Part shown: positions 9,508 to 17,618 of the stretch, in pieces | Layout of the letters: each line of letters opens with the position of its first letter | How positions within the stretch are numbered: the first letter of the stretch is position 1 | Source: Candidatus Kerfeldbacteria bacterium CG08_land_8_20_14_0_20_40_16 | Lineage (GTDB): Bacteria > Patescibacteriota > Patescibacteriia > UM-FILTER-42-10 | Direction: 5' to 3' | Length of the DNA stretch: 34,349 bases | Assembly (NCBI GenBank): GCA_002774635.1 | Contig: PEXU01000019.1 | Span: 1-34,349 of the forward strand | Notes under the pieces: generated by a model | Told to the model about the DNA's origin: nothing | Seen by the model: only the letters and a program-made list of their open reading frames with translations | Database searches by the model: none | Made by a program: the position numbers and the translations under genes

Positions 9508-10890
9508 ATGTATTGGACCAACTTTCTTCATATTTATCAACCTCCCACCCAGAAATCAATGTGGGTGAAAAAAATTGCTAACGAGAGCTACCGCAAAATA
9601 ACCAAAGGCCTCAAAGAAAACCCTAAAGCGAAGCTCACCCTTAATATTAATGCGACCTTAGTAGAACTGCTGGAAAGAGACGGCTGCCTGGATGTAGTGG
9701 AAGACTTGCGGACCTTGGCCGAAAAGGGCCAGATCGAATTTACCGACTCCGCCAAGTATCATGCTTTTTTGCCGCTGTTGCCGGAAAAAGAGATCAAAAG
9801 GCAGATTGAGCTGAATCGAGAGACTAACCAAAAATATTTCGGAAAAATTTACCAGCCCAAGGGGTTTTTCCCGACTGAAATGGGTTATTCCCGAAAAATA
9901 GGAGAGATCGCCGCTGATTTAGGCTACCAGTGGATTATTCTGGATGAGCTAGCCTGCAGCGGAAAAGTGGGCGCACTTGCTCCGGACACTATCTATACTC
10001 TGAAAGGAAAAGAAAACCTGAAAGTGTTCTTCCGGGACCGCGAAACCAGCTTTCGGATTCTTTCCGCCCAAGTGGGCATGAGCGTTTTTTCCAGCAACAT
10101 GCTGGTTAAGCTTTTGGGCGAAAGAGTGAATAAAGAGGAGTACTTAATTACCGCCATGGACGGGGAAACTTTCGGCCACCACCGCCCAGGTTTGGAAGAG
10201 CTTCTGTTTGACCTCTATAAGACCAAGGAGTTGAAAGGAGTATTTATTTCGGAACTGGAGAATTTCTTTACTAAAAGAGAGGTGGTTGATCCGCTGGATT
10301 CCAGCTGGGCTTTAATGAAGCGGGATCTGGAGCAGAACACCCCTTTTTCCCGCTGGAAAAATGAAGACAACCAGATTCAAATGTGGCAGTGGGAGTTGAC
10401 CAATTTGGCAATCAATGAAGTGGAAAAACTTTCTCCTGAAGATCCTGTTTATCCCAAAGTCCGTAAAGCTTTGGACCGCGCCCTGCATTCCGACCAGTAC
10501 TGGTGGGCCTCGGCTCAGCCCTGGTGGAGCATTGAAATGATGGAAGGAGGCGCTAAAGAATTTAAGAACATTCTTCAAATATTGCCTATTGACCAGCAGA
10601 AAAAGGACTATGCCAAAGAATTATATTTAAAAATAATCCAGGAGGCGTTTGACTGGCAACGCTCCGGCAAAGTGGAGGAACTAAGCAAATTGGCGGATGA
10701 AGACGTCACTCAAAGAATCACTACCGAAACCCCCTATATTCCTAAGGAGGAATTTGATCAAATAGTGAAAAATTTGGAAAATCAGATGTTGACCGCCGCC
10801 GAGAATAAGGAATACGAACGCGCCGCCCAGATTAGAGACAGAGTGAAGGAATTGAAGGAGAAGGAGAAAGAGATTACCAATATTAAATGA
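9508..10890 (+). CDS. GH57 family protein, copy 2, with C-terminal UVR-like motif
   Basis: MYWTNFLHIYQPPTQKS, YQPKGFFPTEMGYS, AMDGETFGHHRPGLE; C-terminus EFDQIVKNLENQMLTAAENKEYERAAQIRDRVKELKEKEKE resembles UvrB/UvrC UVR motif; ATG 9508 preferred over 9427. Confidence 0.85.
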   Translation: MYWTNFLHIYQPPTQKSMWVKKIANESYRKITKGLKENPKAKLTLNINATLVELLERDGCLDVVEDLRTLAEKGQIEFTDSAKYHAFLPLLPEKEIKRQIELNRETNQKYFGKIYQPKGFFPTEMGYSRKIGEIAADLGYQWIILDELACSGKVGALAPDTIYTLKGKENLKVFFRDRETSFRILSAQVGMSVFSSNMLVKLLGERVNKEEYLITAMDGETFGHHRPGLEELLFDLYKTKELKGVFISELENFFTKREVVDPLDSSWALMKRDLEQNTPFSRWKNEDNQIQMWQWELTNLAINEVEKLSPEDPVYPKVRKALDRALHSDQYWWASAQPWWSIEMMEGGAKEFKNILQILPIDQQKKDYAKELYLKIIQEAFDWQRSGKVEELSKLADEDVTQRITTETPYIPKEEFDQIVKNLENQMLTAAENKEYERAAQIRDRVKELKEKEKEITNIK

Positions 10891-10915
10891 AGGCGCGAAT
10901 GCGCATTCGCGCCTT
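10890..10915. terminator. Perfect 26-bp palindrome immediately after the GH57 stop
   Basis: AAGGCGCGAATGC/GCATTCGCGCCTT; no strong T-tract directly after it. Confidence 0.5.
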
Positions 10916-10958
10916 CTTGACGAAACCGCCCCGTCTGACGGGGGCGATTTTCTAGTTT

Positions 10959-11034
10959 ACCCGGACACTTTCAAGAGAAAGTGTATCGGGTGAATCCGTG
11001 TGCTTTTAAAATAAAGCGCTCGGATTGCTTTTTT
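10959..11034 (+). ncRNA. Two consecutive stem-loops, the second terminator-like
   Basis: ACCCG..ACACTTTC-aagag-aaagtgt..CGGGT (10959-10991), then AATCCG-tgt-GCTTT-taaaat-AAAGC-gct-CGGATT followed by GCTTTTTT (10993-11034). Confidence 0.4.
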
Positions 11035-11081
11035 AAGGGGAAGGTATAGGATAGAGGTACTTAAGGATTCTTTAAAGCATT

Positions 11082-11303
11082 ATGGATGGACGAAAAAGAG
11101 ACAATATTTATCCGGGCTTGCCGGTAGCAATTGTTCAAAAGCAGGATCAGCGTTCCGGGCGGTTAACCAAAGGGGTGGTTCAGGATATTCTTACCAGCTC
11201 AGCGAACCATCCGCGGGGAATTAAAGTTCGATTGGAAACAGGCGAAGTGGGAAGGGTGCGGGAAATCAAACCCCCCTGCCCAATCCTTAAGCGCAGGGGT
11301 TAA
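11082..11303 (+). CDS. YwbE family protein (DUF2196)
   Basis: RDNIYPGLPVAIVQKQDQRSGRLTKGVVQDILTSSANHPRGIKVRLETGEVGRV. Confidence 0.85.
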   Translation: MDGRKRDNIYPGLPVAIVQKQDQRSGRLTKGVVQDILTSSANHPRGIKVRLETGEVGRVREIKPPCPILKRRG

Positions 11304-11353
11304 TCAAAGGATAAGCTTAAGTACTATATAATAATAACTAATAACTACAAACC

Positions 11354-11956
11354 ATGAGAAATTTTAATCGAGGCGGTAAATCAAGCCGAGGAGGAAGTTT
11401 TAACACCCGGGGCTTTGGCAGCAGAGATTCCGGCCGGACGGCAATGTACCAAGCAACCTGCGCGGAATGCGGCAAGGAGTGCGAAGTTCCTTTTAAACCC
11501 AGTGGCGATAAACCGGTATTCTGCAGCAGCTGTTTTGAGAATAAAAGAGGCCGAAATGAAGATTCCAGAAGATCGGGTGGAAGAAGCTCCGGGAGATTTA
11601 GTTTTGAAGAAAAAAGAATGTTCACCGCAACCTGCGCGGAATGCGGCAAGAAGTGCGAAGTGCCTTTTAGGCCTACCGAAGGAAAGCCGATTTACTGCAA
11701 TGATTGTTTTGAAAAAAAAGGCGGCAAAAAAAGTAAGGGTGGCGATAACCAACGGTTCAATAAGCAGTTCGATACTCTGAACAAAAAACTTGATCAAATT
11801 CTGCAAGTACTGATCCCATCTTCGGCAAGAAAGCCAGCGCCAAAAGAAGATGTGGTTAAAGCGGAAAAACCCGCTAAAGACAAATCTGCCTCCAACGGGA
11901 AAACAGCTAAAAAGGCTGCTGTTAAAAAGACCACAACCAAAAAAGCCAATAAATAG
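11354..11956 (+). CDS. Protein with RGG-rich N-terminus, two CxxC-x17-CxxC zinc-ribbon-type repeats and a Lys/Ala-rich tail
   Basis: YQATCAECGKECEVPFKPSGDKPVFCSSCFENK and FTATCAECGKKCEVPFRPTEGKPIYCNDCFEKK; tail AKKAAVKKTTTKKANK. Confidence 0.8.
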   Translation: MRNFNRGGKSSRGGSFNTRGFGSRDSGRTAMYQATCAECGKECEVPFKPSGDKPVFCSSCFENKRGRNEDSRRSGGRSSGRFSFEEKRMFTATCAECGKKCEVPFRPTEGKPIYCNDCFEKKGGKKSKGGDNQRFNKQFDTLNKKLDQILQVLIPSSARKPAPKEDVVKAEKPAKDKSASNGKTAKKAAVKKTTTKKANK

Positions 11957-12007
11957 CAGCGCTTGTTATAAAGCGGTATTCAGATAATCCCAGTTCACTA
12001 CTTAAAG

Positions 12008-12032
12008 AACCGCCCCAAAAAGGCGGTTTTTT
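12008..12032 (+). terminator. Rho-independent terminator
   Basis: AACCGCC-ccaaaaa-GGCGGTT followed by TTTT. Confidence 0.75.
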
Positions 12033-12201
12033 GGTAAGCACTAAGACTAGTTTAAACTCCAGGCCTTTAAACCTCAAGATTTCTGCCTCCACTAGCGCCT
12101 TACTGAAGACCGGGCGGAAATCAGCTGGTTTCTTTACTATCTAATTGTTAATAAATTTTGCATACAAGTAGGTTTATAGGAAAGCCCCTCGCAACTATTT
12201 T

Positions 12202-12229
12202 GTGCCATTAAATAGACATCTATTGGCAC
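12202..12229. repeat. Short nested inverted repeat
   Basis: GTGCC-atta-AATAG-acat-CTATT-GGCAC. Confidence 0.45.
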
Positions 12230-12246
12230 GGGATTGTGGGAATAAT

Positions 12247-12282
12247 CCCCGTAGGGACAATTCATGAATTGTCCCTACGGGG
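12247..12282. repeat. Perfect 36-bp palindrome
   Basis: CCCCGTAGGGACAATTCATGAATTGTCCCTACGGGG equals its own reverse complement. Confidence 0.9.
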
Positions 12283-12407
12283 CCGGAAAAACCGTCGCCA
12301 GATGCTATTACCAAAAATCGTGGGTTATTTTAAAATGAATTCCGCCAAAGAAATTAATCAGAATTTCTGGATTCCCACTGGAGTTTACCCCATACTTGAT
12401 ATGGGGC

Positions 12408-12436
12408 GGGAATGACGACAAGAGACATTATTCACC
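12408..12436. repeat. Partial copy (right end) of the MITE-like element at 29110-29235
   Basis: GGGAATGACGACaAGAGACATTATTCACC; matches 29204-29232 with one mismatch. Confidence 0.7.
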
Positions 12437-12517
12437 ATATTTAGATTTAAACGCTCGCCATATTGCCTGTTTTAAGTTATAATTTTAAAAGATTTAACAA
12501 AATCAATATCAAAAATA

Positions 12518-13549
12518 ATGAACCGAAAAAATCGTTGGATTTTAAGAAGAGCGGCCAGCCGGAGCATAATGGAAGACTTCTTTAAAAAAGAGGTAGTGCC
12601 TAAATATTATCCTAAGGCAGAATTAATCTCTTTTCAATTAAAAGACCAGAGCTCTTACCAGTTTAAAAAAGCGGTCCGCTATACTTTGGAACTGCTTTAT
12701 CCCAACGGAAAGAAGGAAGAAAAAATAGTGCGGGGCAACGTGCCCAGTCGCCACCAGACCTGGGAAATTACGGTCTCGGACCAGGCCTTAAACTATCTTT
12801 ACCGGCACGGGTTTGACCAGGGGAAATATCAAGTTACCAGGCCCTTGGGGCACTACCCTTCCCGAAGGCTGCAGCTTTACGAGGAATACCCCGGCGAAAT
12901 TCTATCGGACCGAATTAAAAAAGGAAAAGGCAATTTAAAAAAGGATATTCGGCTGGCTTCTAACTGGACCGCGGAATTTCACAATTTAAAGGCTAAGCTT
13001 GGCCGGGTAAAAACTTTAAAAGCAATCAGGGAGGATATGGGGCATTTTATTAAAAATTATAGCAAGCACTCCCTAAAAATCCAGGCCGACGGGAAAAAAA
13101 TTCTGGAACATTTTTACGAGGCCATCCAAAAGCAGTGCAACCCGAAAAAAAGTTTCCTGATCCACGGCGACCTAAACGCTAATAATATCGTAATCAACAA
13201 AAATCAGGTGGGGGTGATTGACTTTGGCAACGCCTGGCGCTTTGACCCCTTATGCGAAATAGCCAATTATCTGGTTCAACTGGAATTAATCACCTGGCGG
13301 GGTGAAGCTTCTTCGCGATTAGTCAATAACCTTAATTCCCTTTTTTTAAAAACTTATCTTAAAAAAACCAAACAAAATCATAACCAGCTGGCCCAAAGAC
13401 GAATTGATTTATGGAAAGTCTGGTGGATGATGCAGATCACCGCCTTTGCCTGTTCCATTTTTGTAGACACTAAAAAGAACCGGGCTGATCTGGATAAGAC
13501 GATTATTAAACACACCATTCCTAAATCAAAAGCAGTATTTAATTTGTAA
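12518..13549 (+). CDS. Phosphotransferase, APH/choline-kinase-like fold, catalytic motifs intact
   Basis: FLIHGDLNANNIVINKNQVGVIDFGNAWRFDPLCEIANYL. Confidence 0.8.
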   Translation: MNRKNRWILRRAASRSIMEDFFKKEVVPKYYPKAELISFQLKDQSSYQFKKAVRYTLELLYPNGKKEEKIVRGNVPSRHQTWEITVSDQALNYLYRHGFDQGKYQVTRPLGHYPSRRLQLYEEYPGEILSDRIKKGKGNLKKDIRLASNWTAEFHNLKAKLGRVKTLKAIREDMGHFIKNYSKHSLKIQADGKKILEHFYEAIQKQCNPKKSFLIHGDLNANNIVINKNQVGVIDFGNAWRFDPLCEIANYLVQLELITWRGEASSRLVNNLNSLFLKTYLKKTKQNHNQLAQRRIDLWKVWWMMQITAFACSIFVDTKKNRADLDKTIIKHTIPKSKAVFNL

Positions 13550-13558
13550 AATCTATCT

Positions 13559-14554
13559 ATGAGAAAAAAGGATGTTGCCCTTGAAAAGAAAAGGCTTCAG
13601 GAAGCACAAGACGCCATTAGTGATATACTGATAAAAGAAGGGTTCAGAATTATCAAAGGAATAAAATACGGACCCCGTTTTTTAATTGCCGAGGTGGCCA
13701 AAGGGAATAAAAGGGGGCTGTTTAAAATTTGCCTTTTTGCTAAATCATTTGATCCTAAAACAAATAGTAAACTCTCGCGAGAAATTCTTTTTTTGGAATT
13801 TGTTAACAACTCCGAATATACTTCACTAAAAAAATCAGTGCCCACAATGTACACTTCCGGTACCAATTCCCGCTCCTGGTATATTAGGGAATATCTCTTC
13901 GGAGATACCCAAAACATAAATGGTAGCAATATTAGATTTAAGCGTTCCTTTTTTAATGATAAAAATCTCAATTGGCTAATTAAATTCTTTAGTACTCTCC
14001 AAAAAATCAAAAACAGAGAGCTCCCCCCTGGACTTCGCAAATACCTCCTGCGATCTGCCGACTTTAATAAGCAAATTTGGGTATTTATTAAACCCCATTT
14101 TAAATTGATCGAAGGTTACCTTAGAATGCCGGGTGTCTCCAAACGGTTTAGCAAAATAGTAAAAGAATATATTCCTACCTACAATCAAGCTTCTCGAGTT
14201 TTATCTCATCAAGAACCCTATCCCTCTCATCTCATAAAAAACAACGGTCAATTCACTTTAATCGACTGGGAAAATGTTAACTGGGCCAACCCGGTTCACG
14301 ATATGGTTATTCTTTGGATGCGAGCCTATGATCATCCTGCTTGGCAAAAGAAACTATACTTTAACTTTAAAGAATATTATCGAAACTACGACGATTTTGA
14401 TAGGCTCTGGGAGATCGAAACCTTTATCCAATCTTGTTTCAATATAATCAGCTACTACTTCCACAACGACACTAAGGACCTTGGGGGTTTGGCCAAATTC
14501 TCTGATCGAAAAATTAAAGAAATTTTAGAAGACGATTTTAGAATTCATAACTAA
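13559..14554 (+). CDS. APH-fold phosphotransferase-like protein with altered catalytic loop
   Basis: RVLSHQEPYPSHLIKNNGQFTLIDWENVNWANPVHDMVILWMRAY. Confidence 0.7.
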   Translation: MRKKDVALEKKRLQEAQDAISDILIKEGFRIIKGIKYGPRFLIAEVAKGNKRGLFKICLFAKSFDPKTNSKLSREILFLEFVNNSEYTSLKKSVPTMYTSGTNSRSWYIREYLFGDTQNINGSNIRFKRSFFNDKNLNWLIKFFSTLQKIKNRELPPGLRKYLLRSADFNKQIWVFIKPHFKLIEGYLRMPGVSKRFSKIVKEYIPTYNQASRVLSHQEPYPSHLIKNNGQFTLIDWENVNWANPVHDMVILWMRAYDHPAWQKKLYFNFKEYYRNYDDFDRLWEIETFIQSCFNIISYYFHNDTKDLGGLAKFSDRKIKEILEDDFRIHN

Positions 14555-15436
14555 ATGGAAAAATATATCGATCTTCATACTCACTCTATTTATTCCGAGG
14601 GCATTTTAAGTTGTCGGGAATTACTGCAATTAGCCAGAAAATATCGGATCGGTGTATTGTCTTTAACTGATCATAATGTGATTGATGGTGTCCCTGAAAT
14701 TATGGAACTGGGCAAGAAACTGAAAATAAAAGTGATTCCGGGAGTAGAACTTTACACTTATTATCAAAATAAAGGGCTGCACCTGCTCGCTTACAATTTT
14801 AAGCTAGAGGATAACGAGCTTAAACACGCTCTTCAGAAATTGAAAAAAGCGCATCTTCAAAAAGTTAAAACTTCTCTGGTTAATCTAAAAAAGGCTGGTT
14901 TTATTATTGAAGAGCAGCGGATTTTTAACCATCCTTCCCACTATCCCGGAGCGGTGCATATTATGAAAGAAATAGAGCGGCATCCGGCTAATCGCAAGAA
15001 AATGGACCGGGAGCTTCCGCCAAAATACCATAACTATTTCGGAAAGGTGTATTACTATTTAGGAAAGAACGCTTCCGGCTATCTGAAACAGTCCGAGCTG
15101 CCGATTTTAAAAGCAATAAAGCTGATTAAAAAAGCGGGAGGTATTGCAGTTCTGGCCCATCCCGGACAGCAGCTGACTTTTGAGGAAGATAAAATAATCC
15201 ACATTCTTATTAAAGGAGGCTTGGACGGGTTAGAGGTACTTTCCCCTTACCATAACTGGTATCAAATTGAGCATTATCTTAAAATGGCAGTAAAGCACCG
15301 CCTGTTGATTACCGGCGGGAGTGATTTCCACGGATATGTTAAGATAAGAGGACAGAACATTATCAATAAACAATGGGATTATTATAAAATCCCCTACCGT
15401 CTTTACCGCGGTTGGCGAAAACTAATTAATAATTAA
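14555..15436 (+). CDS. PHP domain phosphoesterase
   Basis: YIDLHTHSIYSEG, LSLTDHNVIDG, IAVLAHPGQ, LLITGGSDFHG. Confidence 0.85.
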   Translation: MEKYIDLHTHSIYSEGILSCRELLQLARKYRIGVLSLTDHNVIDGVPEIMELGKKLKIKVIPGVELYTYYQNKGLHLLAYNFKLEDNELKHALQKLKKAHLQKVKTSLVNLKKAGFIIEEQRIFNHPSHYPGAVHIMKEIERHPANRKKMDRELPPKYHNYFGKVYYYLGKNASGYLKQSELPILKAIKLIKKAGGIAVLAHPGQQLTFEEDKIIHILIKGGLDGLEVLSPYHNWYQIEHYLKMAVKHRLLITGGSDFHGYVKIRGQNIINKQWDYYKIPYRLYRGWRKLINN

Positions 15437-15446
15437 ACTTACAAAA

Positions 15447-16103
15447 ATGAAAAACTACGACATACCTCCTCAGCCCGAGGAAGAAAATAAGAAGTTAGAA
15501 ATAAAACCAAAACCGGAAATTCCTAAAGGGGGAAAGGAAAATACAAGTGAGACCGAAAATGGACAACCTTTGAAACATGAGATTCTGGATGAAAACGGCA
15601 ATGTCATTTACCACGAAGAAAAGTGGTATCAAAAGGACCAGACTTCGTCACCAGAAACAATAGGCGGTCATCGCCAACAGTTTTTTCAGCATGATGAACA
15701 AGGAAGAGTGGTGGAAGAAGTGGGTCAGTCTCTTTCTACTAAGGAAGGCGACCCGAAGCACGAAAACCAATGGAAGATTGTAACCGAATGGGGTGATAAA
15801 GACGATAAAACCCAGATCGGAATAATTGAAACTGGCCCGGATGCCGGCCACAAATGGAAAACCAGCAAAGAACTGATCCATGATTTCGGAGACGGCCGCA
15901 AAATTGTCAAAGAAACCACTGAAATTATAAAACAGGGTAAGAATCCGGCTAAGCCCAGTATAGGAACCACCGAAAAAATTAAATTCTTCAAAGGTAAACA
16001 ATGGCTCGGCGAAAGAACCAAAGATTCGTCCGGAAAAGAATCTAAATTCCTGGCAGCAGGAGTAGAAAAATTGCCTAACTGGGAAGATGAGATTAACTCC
16101 TAA
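15447..16103 (+). CDS. Hypothetical hydrophilic protein
   Basis: 218 aa ORF in operon context; LDENGNVIYHEEKWYQ and HDEQGRVVEEV repeats. Confidence 0.65.
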   Translation: MKNYDIPPQPEEENKKLEIKPKPEIPKGGKENTSETENGQPLKHEILDENGNVIYHEEKWYQKDQTSSPETIGGHRQQFFQHDEQGRVVEEVGQSLSTKEGDPKHENQWKIVTEWGDKDDKTQIGIIETGPDAGHKWKTSKELIHDFGDGRKIVKETTEIIKQGKNPAKPSIGTTEKIKFFKGKQWLGERTKDSSGKESKFLAAGVEKLPNWEDEINS

Positions 16104-16113
16104 ACCATAATTC

Positions 16114-17607
16114 ATGTTTAAAATAAAAGTACTCTTCGTTGCAGCCGAGCTTACTCCTTTGGCTAAAGTAGGAGGACTGGCGGATGTAATCGGAGCACTT
16201 CCCAAAGCACTGGCTCAATTAAATATAGATGTCCGGATCGCCATCCCTAAATATGGGATAGTGGATGAAAAGAAATACAAGCTAAAAAAGATTACAGCTG
16301 ATTTGAAAATTCCCTTTCACCATAAAATAGAGAAAGCGGCACTCTGGAAAACAACCCTTCCGAGTAGCGCCGTATCGGTTTATTTGATCGACCATCCTAA
16401 GTTTTTGGGGGAAAACGGAGTTTATTACGAAAATGACGCCTCTTCCGGAGGAACGTCTAAAGAATGCCGCCGTTTCACTTTTTTTGTCCGGGCGGCCATG
16501 GAAATTTTCGGGCCGCTCAAATGGCAGCCGGACATTATCCACTGCCACGACTGGCACGTGGGAATTTTGCCGGCGTTGATTAAAATTCTTAACAAGCAAG
16601 ATCCCGGCAATTACCCTGATTTCACCACCCTGCTCACCATCCACAACCTGGCCTTTCAGGGTAAGTACGTTCCTAAAGATGTTTTTTCCATGCTGGAAAT
16701 AAAGGAAAGCGACTGGCCCACTTTAAAAGAGCGGTTCGGCAAGAAGAAAGACTTAAACTACCTTCAACAAGCAATTCTCAACAGCGATTTAATTAACACG
16801 GTCAGCCCCACTTATGCCCACGAAATTCTTACTTCCCAATACGGGGAAAACCTAGAATCCACTCTTAAGAAAAAATCAAAAATACTGACGGGAATACTAA
16901 ATGGGATTGATACTGATCGCTTTAATCCGGCCACTGATCCTGAAATTAAAGCCAATTACTCCCCTAAAAATTTTGCCCCGAAACAAGAAAATAAGTCGGA
17001 TTTGCAACAAAGCGTCAATCTCCCAATTAATTCTGACGTTCCGGTGATTGGGTTGGTATCAAGACTGACTGACCAGAAAGGGATTGATCTTATTTGTCAG
17101 ATTATCGAGGAACTTGCTACACTAGAGATACAGCTGGTTTTTTTAGGGCTCGGCTCAAAGTTTTTAGAAAAAGAACTTAAGAAAGCAACAAAAAAACATC
17201 CTAAAAAAATAGCTGCCCAGCTGAAATTTGATGCTCATTTAGCTCAGCAGATTTACGCGGGCTCCGACATTTTTTTGATGCCTTCCCGTTTTGAACCTTG
17301 CGGGCTAGGCCAGATGATTGCCATGCGTTACGGCACCGTTCCCATTGTTAGAGCAACCGGGGGATTAAAGGATACCGTGCAGAACTACAATTTCAAAACT
17401 CAAACTGGTACTGGATTTGTGTTCCAGAACTATAAATCTTTAGAACTACTAGCCACTATTAAAAAAGCTCTCGCCGTTTTTTCTGACCAAAACAGCTGGA
17501 ACAAGCTTATCCAGAACAGCATGAGTCAGGATTTTTCCTGGCTCCATTCCGCCCAAAAGTATTTTACCCTCTACCAAAAAGCGCTTCTTAAATCATCTAA
17601 ATCATAA
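16114..17607 (+). CDS. glgA: Glycogen/starch synthase (GT5), copy 2
   Basis: KVLFVAAELTPLAKVGGLADVIGALPKAL, IIHCHDWHVGILPAL, MPSRFEPCGLGQM. Confidence 0.92.
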   Translation: MFKIKVLFVAAELTPLAKVGGLADVIGALPKALAQLNIDVRIAIPKYGIVDEKKYKLKKITADLKIPFHHKIEKAALWKTTLPSSAVSVYLIDHPKFLGENGVYYENDASSGGTSKECRRFTFFVRAAMEIFGPLKWQPDIIHCHDWHVGILPALIKILNKQDPGNYPDFTTLLTIHNLAFQGKYVPKDVFSMLEIKESDWPTLKERFGKKKDLNYLQQAILNSDLINTVSPTYAHEILTSQYGENLESTLKKKSKILTGILNGIDTDRFNPATDPEIKANYSPKNFAPKQENKSDLQQSVNLPINSDVPVIGLVSRLTDQKGIDLICQIIEELATLEIQLVFLGLGSKFLEKELKKATKKHPKKIAAQLKFDAHLAQQIYAGSDIFLMPSRFEPCGLGQMIAMRYGTVPIVRATGGLKDTVQNYNFKTQTGTGFVFQNYKSLELLATIKKALAVFSDQNSWNKLIQNSMSQDFSWLHSAQKYFTLYQKALLKSSKS

Positions 17608-17618
17608 ATTAAAGCACT

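Noticed and set aside
11381-11806. 141-aa minus-strand ORF and 121-aa alternate plus frame (11415-11780)
   Set aside because: Overlap the repeat-bearing CxxC protein; their internal repetition is only a by-product of its duplicated zinc ribbons.
15648-16205. 185-aa minus-strand ORF
   Set aside because: Antisense to the hypothetical gene and the glgA copy 2 start; no motifs.
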